This document shows, one piece after another, positions 26,367 to 35,518 of a DNA stretch of 64,000 bases. The stretch covers positions 1 to 64,000 of the forward strand of contig NZ_JAQFVG010000307.1 in NCBI RefSeq assembly GCF_029439455.1. The letters run 5' to 3'. The stretch's first letter is position 1. Every line of letters starts with the position of its first letter. Origin of the DNA: Caballeronia sp. BR00000012568055 (lineage in GTDB: Bacteria; Pseudomonadota; Gammaproteobacteria; Burkholderiales; Burkholderiaceae). The translations under genes and the position numbers were made by a program. The notes beneath the pieces are model-generated. The model was given only the letters and a program-made list of their open reading frames with translations. It was not told the origin of the DNA and ran no database searches.

Positions 26367-27332
26367 TTATTGGAAGCGCTGTCCTTTTACGATCGATGCA
26401 CCCGCGAGGAACTCGCGCACGGGCAGACGCTTACCGCCCGGTTTCTGCAATTGCGTGAGCTTCAGCGCGCCGCCCCCGCCGCAATTCACGACGATGCCTT
26501 CGGGCGAAACTTCAGCGATCGTGCCCGCTTCGCCCGCGCCGCTGATCGGCTGCGCGGACCAGATTTTGATCGCGACGCCATCGAGCGTGCCGAATGCGCC
26601 GGGGAACGGATCGAAGGCGCGCACTTGTCGCGCGAGTTCATCGGCTGAACGCGTCCAGTCGAGCGCGGCTTCGTTTTTGGCGATCTTTTCAGCGTAGGTC
26701 GTGCCGTCTTCGGGCTGCGGCGTGGATGGCAGCGAACCGTCGCGTTCGAGATCGCGCAGTGCCGCGACGATCATCTCCGCGCCCATTTGGGCCAGGCGAT
26801 CGTGCAGCGTGACGGTGGTGTCGTCGGAGGAAATCGACGTGCAGTTTTCGCGGATCATCGCTCCCGTGTCGAGACCGACGTCCATCTGCATCAACGTGAT
26901 ACCGGTTTCCACGTCGCCCGCTTCGATCGCGCGATGGATCGGCGCGGCGCCGCGCCAGCGCGGGAGCAAAGACGCGTGAATGTTGATCGCGCCCTTCGGC
27001 GGAATATCGAGCACTTCCTGCGGCAGGATCAGGCCATACGCGGCGACCACCATGACGTCGTGCGGCGTGGCGCGCAATAGATCGATGGCATCGGCCGCTT
27101 CCTGCGGATATTTGCCCGCGCGCCGCAGCGATGTAGGCTGCGCGACCGGCAAACCATGCTCGACGGCAAAGCGCTTGACCGGACTCGCGGTCAGCTTCAT
27201 GCCACGTCCGGCAGGACGATCCGGCTGCGTCAACACGAGCGGAACGGCAAAACCCGCCGCATGGATGGCCGCGAGCGCGGCGGCAGCAAATTCCGGCGTT
27301 CCGGCGAAAACAACGCGCAGCGATTGAGTCAT
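26367..27332 (-). CDS. fmt: Methionyl-tRNA formyltransferase
   Basis: The protein has 321 residues. It formylates initiator Met-tRNA using 10-formyltetrahydrofolate. The N-terminal Rossmann domain begins [18 protein letters not shown] and contains the catalytic set in [23 protein letters not shown] (Asn and His) and the [10 protein letters not shown] aspartate; the C-terminal oligonucleotide-binding domain follows from about residue 210. It starts four bases after the stop of def, so the two genes form a coupled def-fmt pair in the order def then fmt. Confidence 0.97.
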   Translation of the reverse strand: MTQSLRVVFAGTPEFAAAALAAIHAAGFAVPLVLTQPDRPAGRGMKLTASPVKRFAVEHGLPVAQPTSLRRAGKYPQEAADAIDLLRATPHDVMVVAAYGLILPQEVLDIPPKGAINIHASLLPRWRGAAPIHRAIEAGDVETGITLMQMDVGLDTGAMIRENCTSISSDDTTVTLHDRLAQMGAEMIVAALRDLERDGSLPSTPQPEDGTTYAEKIAKNEAALDWTRSADELARQVRAFDPFPGAFGTLDGVAIKIWSAQPISGAGEAGTIAEVSPEGIVVNCGGGGALKLTQLQKPGGKRLPVREFLAGASIVKGQRFQ

Positions 27333-27336
27333 CGAA

Positions 27337-27840
27337 TTACAGCGCCTTTTCCAGCTTTTTCATCTTGCCGCGAATGCGCGTCTGCTTGAGCGTCGAAAGA
27401 TATTCGACGAACACGTGTCCCGCCAGATGATCCATCTCGTGCTGAATGCACACGGCGAGCAGCCCGTCGCAATCGAGTTCGAAGGTTTCGCCTTTTTCGT
27501 TCAGCGCCTTCACGCGCACCTTGTCCGGCCGCTCGACGAAGTCGTAGATGCCGGGCACCGACAGGCAGCCTTCTTCCCACTCTTTCTTGACTTCGCTCGC
27601 CCAGACAATTTCCGGGTTGATGAACACCAGCAGTTCATCATGCGCGTCCGATACGTCGATGGTAATCACGCGCTCGTGCACGTCCACCTGCGTAGCCGCG
27701 AGGCCAACGCCCGGCGCGGCGTACATGGTCTCGGCCATATCGGCGACGAGTTTGCGGATGCGGTCATCGACCACGGCGACGGGTTTCGCCACCTTGTTCA
27801 GCCGCTTGTCCGGGTAATTCAGTATGTTGAGCAGAGCCAT
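27337..27840 (-). CDS. def: Peptide deformylase
   Basis: The protein has 167 residues. It removes the N-formyl group from nascent proteins. The three family motifs are complete: G44-V-G-L-A-A-T-Q51, E90-G-C92-L-S (metal-binding Cys92) and H134-E-M-D-H138, with Glu135 as the catalytic base. It heads the def-fmt operon and is divergent from dprA, with 203 bases between them. Confidence 0.97.
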   Translation of the reverse strand: MALLNILNYPDKRLNKVAKPVAVVDDRIRKLVADMAETMYAAPGVGLAATQVDVHERVITIDVSDAHDELLVFINPEIVWASEVKKEWEEGCLSVPGIYDFVERPDKVRVKALNEKGETFELDCDGLLAVCIQHEMDHLAGHVFVEYLSTLKQTRIRGKMKKLEKAL

Positions 27841-28043
27841 GATTCGGATTGTCTACGCGCGCCGCGACGCGTGTAAATCGGCCATTCGGCCAGGTTGCGG
27901 GTAGTCGGCGGCATGCCGAAGATATGCGGGTGAATCCAGTCGATTCAACGCCGCCGGCATTGCGGCCAGAGCGCGTCGCCGCGGGCGGCAGGCAAGGCCG
28001 GGCGACATTCTTACTTTTTGTGTACAGGACCGAAAATATTAAC

Positions 28044-29213
28044 ATGTCAACCGCTCTCCTGCCGACCGAGCCCGGTCTCGCGCCCGCTTCCGATTTGCCC
28101 GCGTGGCTGCGTCTCGCGCATGCGAAAGGCTTGCGTCCGCTCGCGCTTCGTAGCTTGCTTGCGGAGTTTCGCGGACCGTGTGAAGTCTTATCGGAAAGTT
28201 TCGTGGAATTGACGCGCGTCGCGGGCGAAATCGCGGCAAACGCTGTGCTCGCGCCGCCCGCGGATATCGAAGGCGTCTCGTTCGATCACTATATGAACGA
28301 TGTGCGCGAATGGCTCGCGGTGCCGGGCAATCACATTCTGACGCTCGCCGATGCCGACTATCCGCAAGCGCTGCTCACGATGCCCGATCCGCCGCCGCTG
28401 CTCTACGCGAAAGGCCGGCTGGAACTGCTGCAATCGCGCGCGGTGGCGATCGTCGGCAGCCGGCACGCGACGCCTCAAGGTTTGGAAGACGCGCGGCGCT
28501 TCGCTCGGGCGCTGTCCGATGCGGGTCTCGCGGTCGCGTCCGGACTTGCCGTCGGTATCGATGCAGCGGCGCATCGCGGCGCGCTGCTGGGTCGATCGGG
28601 CACGATCGCCGTCGTCGGCACTGGACTCGATCTCGTCTATCCGTCGGTCAATCGCGATCTTGCGCACGAAATCGCCCGCGACGGCGTGATCCTGTCCGAA
28701 TGGCCATTGGGCACGCCCGCGCGCTCAGCCAACTTCCCGCAGCGAAATCGGCTGATCGCGGGCTTGAGCAGCGGCGTGCTGATCGTCGAAGCGGCGATGC
28801 GCTCGGGATCGCTCATTACCGCGCGGCTTGCCAATGAAATGGGGCGCGATATCTTCGCAATGCCAGGTTCCATCCACTCGCCCTTGTCGCGCGGATGCCA
28901 TCGGCTGATCAAGCAGGGCGCGAAGCTTGTCGAGACGCCGGAGGAAGTGCTCGAGGAATTCGGCATCACGCGCGCGGCGAGCAAAGCGCCGAAACCGGTC
29001 AGCGCGTCGTGGGCGTCGGCGCGGCTGTCGGCCACCGAAGACGCCAATCGCGTGCTCGCCGCAATCGGCCATTCTCCGGTGACGCTTGAAATCCTCGCCC
29101 ATCGCACCGAACTGGATGGCGCGGCGCTTCAGGCCGCGTTGCTGCAACTGGAGCTTGAAGGGCACATCTGCGCGTTGCCCGGCGGGCGTTTCACGGCAAT
29201 CGAACGCTCGTGA
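28044..29213 (+). CDS. dprA: DNA processing protein DprA/Smf
   Basis: The protein has 389 residues. DprA loads RecA onto incoming single-stranded DNA in natural transformation. The Rossmann-like core carries AVAIVGSRHATPQGLEDARRFAR, ASGLAVGIDAAAHRGAL and FPQRNRLIAGLSSGVLIVEA (residues about 120-300), flanked by an N-terminal helical region and a C-terminal winged-helix (DML1-like) domain of about 60 residues. The ATG at 28044 starts the conserved region; 65 upstream codons are ignored. Other competence genes are not in this window. Confidence 0.94.
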   Translation: MSTALLPTEPGLAPASDLPAWLRLAHAKGLRPLALRSLLAEFRGPCEVLSESFVELTRVAGEIAANAVLAPPADIEGVSFDHYMNDVREWLAVPGNHILTLADADYPQALLTMPDPPPLLYAKGRLELLQSRAVAIVGSRHATPQGLEDARRFARALSDAGLAVASGLAVGIDAAAHRGALLGRSGTIAVVGTGLDLVYPSVNRDLAHEIARDGVILSEWPLGTPARSANFPQRNRLIAGLSSGVLIVEAAMRSGSLITARLANEMGRDIFAMPGSIHSPLSRGCHRLIKQGAKLVETPEEVLEEFGITRAASKAPKPVSASWASARLSATEDANRVLAAIGHSPVTLEILAHRTELDGAALQAALLQLELEGHICALPGGRFTAIERS

Positions 29214-29276
29214 ACCGGCGTCGTGCTACATTCGCGGAAAATCAAGCCGTTTCGCTACCTGATAAGAAATTGCGCC

Positions 29277-29654
29277 ATGTCCGCGTTGAATCTCGACACC
29301 GATGCCGATGCCATCGCTGAACGCTTAGCCCAGCCCGGCATGCTGTTCGTCGCCTGTTTGTGCGCCGAATGGTGCGGCACGTGTCGCGAATATCGCGACG
29401 GTTTCGACAAACTCGCGGCCGCGCATCCCGATATTTGCTTCGCGTGGATCGACATCGAGAATCAGGCGGATCGCTTCGACGATCTCGATGTCGAAAATTT
29501 TCCGACCATCCTGATCGAAGATTCGATCACGACCCGATTTTTCGGCACGGTGCTGCCGCAAGTGTCGATCGTCGAGCGCATGCTCACCGATCTGACCGCG
29601 CTCCCGAATATGATCGGCGCGCCGAAACTGCGCCCGGCGCTTGCTACGGCGTAA
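29277..29654 (+). CDS. Thioredoxin-like protein
   Basis: The protein has 125 residues. It has a thioredoxin fold with the redox motif W32-C33-G-T-C36 and the region VENFPTILI, where the cis-Pro is present. The central Gly-Thr differs from the Gly-Pro of true thioredoxins, so redox potential and partners may differ. There is no signal peptide, so it is cytoplasmic. It lies 63 bases after dprA and before topB. A GTG start at 29223 is possible, but the ATG at 29277 matches better. Confidence 0.85.
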   Translation: MSALNLDTDADAIAERLAQPGMLFVACLCAEWCGTCREYRDGFDKLAAAHPDICFAWIDIENQADRFDDLDVENFPTILIEDSITTRFFGTVLPQVSIVERMLTDLTALPNMIGAPKLRPALATA

Positions 29655-29822
29655 GCTGAAACAGCTTTTCGCGTCCGATAGCGTCCGACAAAGCGCGCAC
29701 CGTGAACCGTTCGGCGGCATCGGCTATTTCGCGCTTCGACGCCCGCCGTTCAAAGCCTGTGCTATAAAGCGGACGTTAAAGCGCCCAAACCGGGCCGCTG
29801 CAAGCCACCTATATATTGAGTC

Positions 29823-32474
29823 ATGTCCAAAGCCCTGATCATCGCTGAGAAGCCCTCCGTCGCGAACGACATCGCGCGTGCGCTGGGCGGCTTCACCAAG
29901 CATGACGAGTACTTCGAGAGCGACGACTACGTGCTCTCGTCCGCCGTCGGCCACTTGCTGGAAATCGCCGCGCCGGAGGAATACGACGTCAAGCGCGGCA
30001 AGTGGAGTTTCGCCAATTTGCCGGTCATTCCGCCGCATTTCGATCTGAATCCGATCGCCAAGAGCGAGTCGCGCCTGAAGGTGCTGACCAAGCTGCTCAA
30101 GCGCAAGGATATCGATCGCCTGATCAACGCATGTGACGCGGGGCGCGAGGGCGAGCTGATTTTCCGCCTGATCGCGCAGCACGCGAAAGCCAAGCAACCG
30201 GTCCAGCGCCTCTGGCTCCAGTCGATGACGCCCGCCGCCATTCGCGAAGGCTTCGCGAACCTGCGCAGCGACGCCGACATGCAGCCGCTCGCAGACGCCG
30301 CGCGTTGCCGCTCGGAAGCGGACTGGCTGGTCGGCATCAACGGCACGCGCGCGATGACCGCGTTCAACAGCAAGGGCGGCGGCTTCTTTCTGACGACAGT
30401 TGGTCGCGTTCAGACACCAACGTTGTCGATCGTCGTCGAACGTGAAGAGAAAATCCGCCGATTCATCCCACGCGATTACTGGGAAGTGCGCGGCGAGTTC
30501 ATCGCGGCGAAGGGCATCTACGAAGGCCGCTGGTTCGATCCGAAGTTCAAGCGGGTCGAAAACGATCCGGAACAGCGCGATTCGCGTTTGTGGAGCCTCG
30601 CGGCGGCGGAATCGATCGTTGCGGCTTGTCGCGGCAAGACCGGCACGGTGACCGAGGAATCGAAACCATCGACGCAAATGTCGCCGCTGCTGTTCGATCT
30701 GACGAGCTTGCAGCGCGAAGCCAACGGCCGCTTCGGCTTCTCGGCGAAGAACACGCTGGGTCTCGCGCAGGCGCTGTACGAAAAGCACAAGGTCCTGACC
30801 TACCCGCGTACCGATTCGCGCGCGCTCCCGGAAGACTATTTGGGCACGGTCAAGGAAACGCTGACCATGCTCAAGGAAAGCAACAACTACCTGCCGCACG
30901 CCAAGCAAGTGCTCGACAAGGGTTGGGTCAAGCCGAACAAGCGCATCTTCGACAACTCGAAGATCAGCGATCACTTCGCCATCATCCCGACGCTGCAAGC
31001 GCCCAAGGCGTTGTCCGAGCCGGAGCAGAAGCTGTACGACCTGGTTGTGAAGCGCTTCCTGTCGGTGTTTTTCCCGGCTGCCGAATATCTCGTGACCACG
31101 CGCATCACCGAGGTCTCGGGGCATCACTTCAAGACCGAAGGCAAGGTGCTGGTCGAGCCGGGCTGGCTGCAAGTCTACGGACGCGAAGCGGCGGGCGAGG
31201 AAGGCAATCTCGTGCCGGTTCAGAAGGACGAAAAGGTCGATGTCGAAAAGGTCGAAGCGCACGCGTTGGTGACCAAACCGCCTGCACGCTACAACGAAGC
31301 ATCGCTGCTCTCGGCGATGGAAGGCGCGGGCAAGCTCGTCGAAGATGAAGAACTGCGCGACGCGATGGCGGCAAAGGGCCTCGGCACGCCGGCCACGCGC
31401 GCGGCGATCATCGAAGGTTTGCTCGGCGAAAAGTACATGGTGCGCGAAGGCCGCGAGCTGATTCCGACCGCCAAGGCGTTCCAGCTTATGACGCTGCTGC
31501 GCGGCCTCGGCGTGGAAGAACTCACCGCGCCCGAACTGACCGGCCAGTGGGAGCACAAGCTCTCGCAGATGGAACGCGGCAGTTTGCATCGCGATACGTT
31601 CATGCAGGAAATCGCGCGCATGACGCAGACCATCGTCAAGCGCGCGAAGGAATACGACTCCGACACCATTCCCGGCGATTACGCGACGCTCGAAACGCCG
31701 TGCCCGCATTGCGGCGCGCAGGTGAAGGAGAACTATCGCCGGTTCGCGTGTACGAAGTGCGAGTTCTCGATCTCGAAGATTCCGGGCGGTCGCCAGTTCG
31801 AGATTCCGGAAGTCGAGGAATTGTTGCGCGAGAAGACCATCGGACCGCTGTCGGGATTCCGCAGCAAGATGGGTCGTCCGTTCTCGGCCATTCTCAAGCT
31901 CGCGCTCGACGACGAGATCAAGAACTACAAGCTGGAATTCGATTTCGGTCAGGATAACGGCGGCGAAGATGGCGAACCGCCTGATTTCTCCGAGCAAACA
32001 CCGGTCGGCGCGTGTCCGAAGTGTCACTCGCGCGTGTTCGAGCACGGCATGAGCTACGTCTGCGAGAACTCCGTCGCGAATCCGAAGACTTGCGATTTCC
32101 GCTCGGGCAAGGTGATCCTGCAACAGGAAATCGCGCGCGAGCAGATGGAGAAGTTGCTCGGCGAAGGCCGCACGGATTTGCTGACGAACTTCAAGTCGTC
32201 GCGCACGGGCCGCAATTTCAAGGCGTTCCTCGTGAAGCAGCCGGACGGCAAGATCGGCTTCGAGTTCGAGAAGAAGGAAGGCAAGCCGGCGGCGAAACGC
32301 GGCGCGGCGGCAGCGGAGGCATCGGCGGATAACGGGGATGAAGGCGATAGCGATGTCGCCGTCTCCGCGAAGACCACTCGCGCCAAGGCTGCGACGAAGA
32401 CCGTCGCGGCGAAGAAGGCGCCTGCTGCGAAGAAGGCTGCGGCGAAGAAGACAGCGGCGCGCAAGACGGGCTGA
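29823..32474 (+). CDS. topB: DNA topoisomerase III
   Basis: The protein has 883 residues, larger than E. coli Top3 (about 650). Type IA topoisomerase that decatenates and relaxes DNA. The Toprim domain (residues 1-150: ALIIAEKPSVA, NACDAGREGELIF) is followed by the cleavage core with nucleophile Tyr327 in LTYPRTDSRAL. From about 615 there are zinc-ribbon cysteine clusters (CPHCGAQVKE, CTKCEF, CPKCHSRV, CEN...TCDF). The last 60 residues are a Lys/Ala-rich tail (AAKKAPAAKKAAAKK) similar to histone H1-like DNA-binding tails. The two ribbon/repeat units account for the extra length. Confidence 0.96.
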   Translation: MSKALIIAEKPSVANDIARALGGFTKHDEYFESDDYVLSSAVGHLLEIAAPEEYDVKRGKWSFANLPVIPPHFDLNPIAKSESRLKVLTKLLKRKDIDRLINACDAGREGELIFRLIAQHAKAKQPVQRLWLQSMTPAAIREGFANLRSDADMQPLADAARCRSEADWLVGINGTRAMTAFNSKGGGFFLTTVGRVQTPTLSIVVEREEKIRRFIPRDYWEVRGEFIAAKGIYEGRWFDPKFKRVENDPEQRDSRLWSLAAAESIVAACRGKTGTVTEESKPSTQMSPLLFDLTSLQREANGRFGFSAKNTLGLAQALYEKHKVLTYPRTDSRALPEDYLGTVKETLTMLKESNNYLPHAKQVLDKGWVKPNKRIFDNSKISDHFAIIPTLQAPKALSEPEQKLYDLVVKRFLSVFFPAAEYLVTTRITEVSGHHFKTEGKVLVEPGWLQVYGREAAGEEGNLVPVQKDEKVDVEKVEAHALVTKPPARYNEASLLSAMEGAGKLVEDEELRDAMAAKGLGTPATRAAIIEGLLGEKYMVREGRELIPTAKAFQLMTLLRGLGVEELTAPELTGQWEHKLSQMERGSLHRDTFMQEIARMTQTIVKRAKEYDSDTIPGDYATLETPCPHCGAQVKENYRRFACTKCEFSISKIPGGRQFEIPEVEELLREKTIGPLSGFRSKMGRPFSAILKLALDDEIKNYKLEFDFGQDNGGEDGEPPDFSEQTPVGACPKCHSRVFEHGMSYVCENSVANPKTCDFRSGKVILQQEIAREQMEKLLGEGRTDLLTNFKSSRTGRNFKAFLVKQPDGKIGFEFEKKEGKPAAKRGAAAAEASADNGDEGDSDVAVSAKTTRAKAATKTVAAKKAPAAKKAAAKKTAARKTG

Positions 32475-32495
32475 TCGTTTGATGCGCTGTATGTG

Positions 32496-32529
32496 AAAAA
32501 GCCCGCGAGAGTAATTTCGCGGGCTTTTT
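32496..32529 (+). terminator. Terminator after topB
   Basis: Perfect 13-base arms AAAAAGCCCGCGA / TCGCGGGCTTTTT with an eight-base loop, 22 bases beyond the topB stop and ending in a U-tract. Confidence 0.92.
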
Positions 32530-32637
32530 TCATTTCCACCGATCGCCAGAGTCTGAGAGCAGTTTTGTTCAATACGTCTGCGTACGCAGTCCCTATCCTT
32601 CGCTACCCAGAACGAAAAAGTACGTTGAGGATAGGCG

Positions 32638-33222
32638 ATGAACACCGTTATCTCGATGGGCGCATTCGCGCTCGCATCATCGATCTCTCCCGGTCCCGTG
32701 AATCTCGTCGCGCTGAGCAGCAGCATGCGGCATGGATTTAAGGTCAGCATGCGACATGTCATCGGCGCGACGATCGGATTTACGGTCCTGCTTCTGCTGA
32801 CGGGTCTCGGCATGCGAGAGTTGCTGAATGTCATGCCTCGATTGATCGAATTCGTGAAGTGGGCGGGCTGCGCGTTCCTTATCTACATGGCCTACAAACT
32901 CGTACGCGATAACGGAGAGCTTGGCGTAAGCAGTGAAGCCAAAGCACCATCGTTTCTATCCGGTGCAACGATGCAATGGCTCAACCCGAAAGCGTGGCTT
33001 GCATCGCTGGCGGGGATGGGCGCATTCGCGGGCAGCGATATCGGCCTGATCTGGCAACTGACGTGCATCTACTTTGCGATCTGCCTGGCGTCGCTGGCGT
33101 GCTGGTCGGCGGCGGGTATTTTTCTGCGCAAATACATTGATCGTCCGGCGCGGATGAGGCTTTTCAATCGGATGATCTCGGCACTGCTGGTGTTCAGCGC
33201 GGTTTATCTGATGCAGGAGTAG
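32638..33222 (+). CDS. LysE-family transporter
   Basis: The protein has 194 residues with about six membrane segments. Signature: SSISPGPVNLVALSSSMRHGFKVSMRHVIGATIGF near the N-terminus, GCAFLIYMAYKL and WLNPKAWLASLAGMG. Likely an amino-acid or small-metabolite exporter. It ends ten bases before the convergent AraC-family gene, which may regulate it. Confidence 0.88.
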   Translation: MNTVISMGAFALASSISPGPVNLVALSSSMRHGFKVSMRHVIGATIGFTVLLLLTGLGMRELLNVMPRLIEFVKWAGCAFLIYMAYKLVRDNGELGVSSEAKAPSFLSGATMQWLNPKAWLASLAGMGAFAGSDIGLIWQLTCIYFAICLASLACWSAAGIFLRKYIDRPARMRLFNRMISALLVFSAVYLMQE

Positions 33223-33231
33223 CCACGCGGG

Positions 33232-34065
33232 CTATCGCTTGATGTACTCGCCCGGTGTTGCCGCGACGAAGCGTTTAAACGTGCGCTGCAGATGCGCCTG
33301 ATCCGAGAAACCGGCGTCGGCGGCAACGCTCGCAATTGCAACGCCTCGACGGAGTGCCGTGCGGCAATACTCGATTCGCGCATTCAACTGATACACGTGC
33401 GGCGTCATGCCGAACTGTGCTTTGAACGCTCGAATAAGATATGAACCGGACAGGCCAGAAACGGCGCACAAGTCTTCGATTCGAAGCGGTTGCGTGCAAT
33501 GGTCCCTGACGAAATCGGCGACAACGTCGAGTCTGGGATGAGTCGTGTGTCTCGGGGTCGGGATCGGCTGAAGGCGAGACGGGAGTTCGGAGAAGAACGT
33601 CCACGCCGTGCAGCATTTCTCCAGATCGCTGGAAGCGTCGTTCGTCAGGACTTCGCAGAGTGCGTTCAGCGCGTGAAAAAGGAATGGATCACGGATAGCG
33701 GCAAGCTCGAAGCGTCGCAGCGTCGCCGACTGCGCGTCCTGTTGCGCGTGCAGATCCGCCAGCCAACGGGTATCGACGTAGAGCATCCGATAAGACCATC
33801 GTTTGTCATCGATCGGATTGCACGCGTGGACATCGCCCGGATTCATGACAACGACCGTGCCACCGCTGATTTGCTCCGCATGGCTGCCGTTCACATATTT
33901 GCTGATGCCACCAGTCACCGCGCCTATAGAAAAGCATTGATGCGCGTGAGGCGCGTAGCAGACGCGTCTTCCATCTGGCACCTCGCGCATCTCGATAAAA
34001 GGCAACGCTGCATTGCGCCAGAATTTCGGGCTTGCTTTGGCAGGACGTGAGTCGTAGAGCGTCAT
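33232..34065 (-). CDS. AraC-family transcriptional regulator
   Basis: The protein has 277 residues. The N-terminal half is a cupin-like sensing domain (APHAHQCFSIGAVTGGIS ... VVMNPGDVHACNP). The C-terminal 100 residues form the double helix-turn-helix of AraC proteins (LRIEDLCAVSGLSGSYLIRAFKAQFGMTPHVYQLNARIEYCRTALRRG ... SVAADAGFSDQAHLQRTFKRFVAATPGEY). It is convergent with a LysE exporter; AraC/LysE pairs are common, so it may control that exporter. The effector is unknown. Confidence 0.9.
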   Translation of the reverse strand: MTLYDSRPAKASPKFWRNAALPFIEMREVPDGRRVCYAPHAHQCFSIGAVTGGISKYVNGSHAEQISGGTVVVMNPGDVHACNPIDDKRWSYRMLYVDTRWLADLHAQQDAQSATLRRFELAAIRDPFLFHALNALCEVLTNDASSDLEKCCTAWTFFSELPSRLQPIPTPRHTTHPRLDVVADFVRDHCTQPLRIEDLCAVSGLSGSYLIRAFKAQFGMTPHVYQLNARIEYCRTALRRGVAIASVAADAGFSDQAHLQRTFKRFVAATPGEYIKR

Positions 34066-34131
34066 GGCGAAATCCCCATAAGACTCAAAAGGATACCGCG
34101 CTATCGGCTCAAATTCGTCGCGAACTAAGAC

Positions 34132-35169
34132 TCAGAAAGGCGAAGGCGCCGGCATCCGCGCTCTTGTCCGCGATGGCTTGGACAGCTTCAGATCATCGTC
34201 ATCGCGTTCTTCATAGGCCGGCCGCTCAACAACGCGCGCGGGCTGATCGCGCAGCCACTGTTCGCTCATCTGATGGTTCGGCGTCTGGCTGAAATGCTCG
34301 ACCAAATGATCGATAAACGTCCGCACTTTCGCCGGCAAATGCCGACGGCTCGGATACGCGACATTGATCTCGACCTGCGGCAACTGGAAATCGCCCAACA
34401 GGCGCACGAGCTGTCCACGCGACATATCGTTGCCGATCAGATAGCTCGGCAGTATCGCGATGCCCATGCCCAGCAGCGCAAACTGCCGCAGCATTTCCGT
34501 GTTATTCGCGATGATCACGTTCTGCGGCCGCACGCGCACTTCGCCGTCCGGACCGGTGAACACGCGCTCATCGCCCCAATACTCGGACGGCAGGCTCAGG
34601 CACGGATGCTCCAGCAAATGCTCCGGACGCGTCGGCGTGCCGTGCTTGGCGAGGTATTCGGGCGTGGCGCACACGGTCATGCAACCCGTCGTCAGCCTCC
34701 GCGTCACAATGCTCGCGCTCTTCACCTGCCGCGCAATCACAATGCCGACATCGAAACCTTCCTCCACCAGATCGACCTGACGATCCACCAGCGTCACGTC
34801 CGGCACGACTTTCGGATAACGCTGTGCATACGTCTGTAACACAGGTGCGAGATTATGCAGCCCGAACACCACCGGCGCGACGATCCTCAGCGAGCCGAGC
34901 GGTTCATGATTACGCGCAACCACCATCTGTTCGACATCCTCGAGTTCATCGAGAATTTGCCTGGCTCGCTCCAGATATACCTGGCCGGATTCCGTGAGCG
35001 AAAGGCTGCGCGTCGTGCGGTTCAGCAAACGCGTTCCGAGGCGGCCTTCGAGATCGGCGACGTGGCGCGTGGCTACCGCATTGGAGATGTCCATCGCGCT
35101 CGCGGCCCGGGCGAAACTGCCCAGATCGGCGACACGGACGAACACTCTCATCGACTGCAAATGATCCAT
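34132..35169 (-). CDS. LysR-family transcriptional regulator with charged C-terminal tail
   Basis: The protein has 345 residues. The N-terminal winged HTH (MDHLQSMRVFVRVADLGSFARAASAMDISNAVATRHVADLEGRLGTRLLNRTTR) is followed by a substrate-binding domain (about 90-300). The last 45 residues, including PAYEERDDDDLKLSKPSRTRARMPAPSPF, extend past the usual LysR end and are probably unstructured. The ATG at 35169 has an AGGAG site and replaces a longer frame; upstream lies a dyad that may be its own operator. The target genes are unknown. Confidence 0.92.
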   Translation of the reverse strand: MDHLQSMRVFVRVADLGSFARAASAMDISNAVATRHVADLEGRLGTRLLNRTTRSLSLTESGQVYLERARQILDELEDVEQMVVARNHEPLGSLRIVAPVVFGLHNLAPVLQTYAQRYPKVVPDVTLVDRQVDLVEEGFDVGIVIARQVKSASIVTRRLTTGCMTVCATPEYLAKHGTPTRPEHLLEHPCLSLPSEYWGDERVFTGPDGEVRVRPQNVIIANNTEMLRQFALLGMGIAILPSYLIGNDMSRGQLVRLLGDFQLPQVEINVAYPSRRHLPAKVRTFIDHLVEHFSQTPNHQMSEQWLRDQPARVVERPAYEERDDDDLKLSKPSRTRARMPAPSPF

Positions 35170-35518
35170 GGGACAACTCCTGCCGCTTGAGCGGCTTCTA
35201 AATTCTGCTGCAAAGCAATTCAGAATTATCCTAGGACTCGAAGTTTCGTGCAGAAGTTGCGGGAAGACAGGGATTTTTCGGGGAAAAACGGCGCAACACG
35301 CGGAAATCGGGGACGAAAGAACGCCGATTGTTGTTATGTGCACAACACCCGACTGTTACCAACTCAGCCGATTAATTTTTGAAAATACTGGCCGAGTCAA
35401 TTTTGACACGCTATGCAGCGTGTTCACGCGATCGCGCGAAGGCATAGCGTAATTGGGGATTGATTCGCCCGGTGACGCTAATCACCGGGCATCGCACTAT
35501 TATTACGTGCAGTTACGC
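35170..35518. promoter_or_regulatory. Intergenic region between pckG and the LysR gene
   Basis: This 349-base gap contains no gene. A dyad AATTCTG-N13-CAGAATT (35201-35227) lies 32-58 bases in front of the LysR start, with LysR-box spacing. A stem GCCCGGTGA/TCACCGGGC at 35467-35490 lies just beyond the pckG stop and may help end its transcript, although no U-tract follows. The middle is AT-rich. Confidence 0.55.

Noticed and set aside
29724..32834. A 1036-codon open frame on the minus strand opposite topB
   Set aside because: It is a shadow of topB in a GC-rich genome: the protein is Arg/His-rich with no recognisable domain, while the plus strand has intact topoisomerase motifs.
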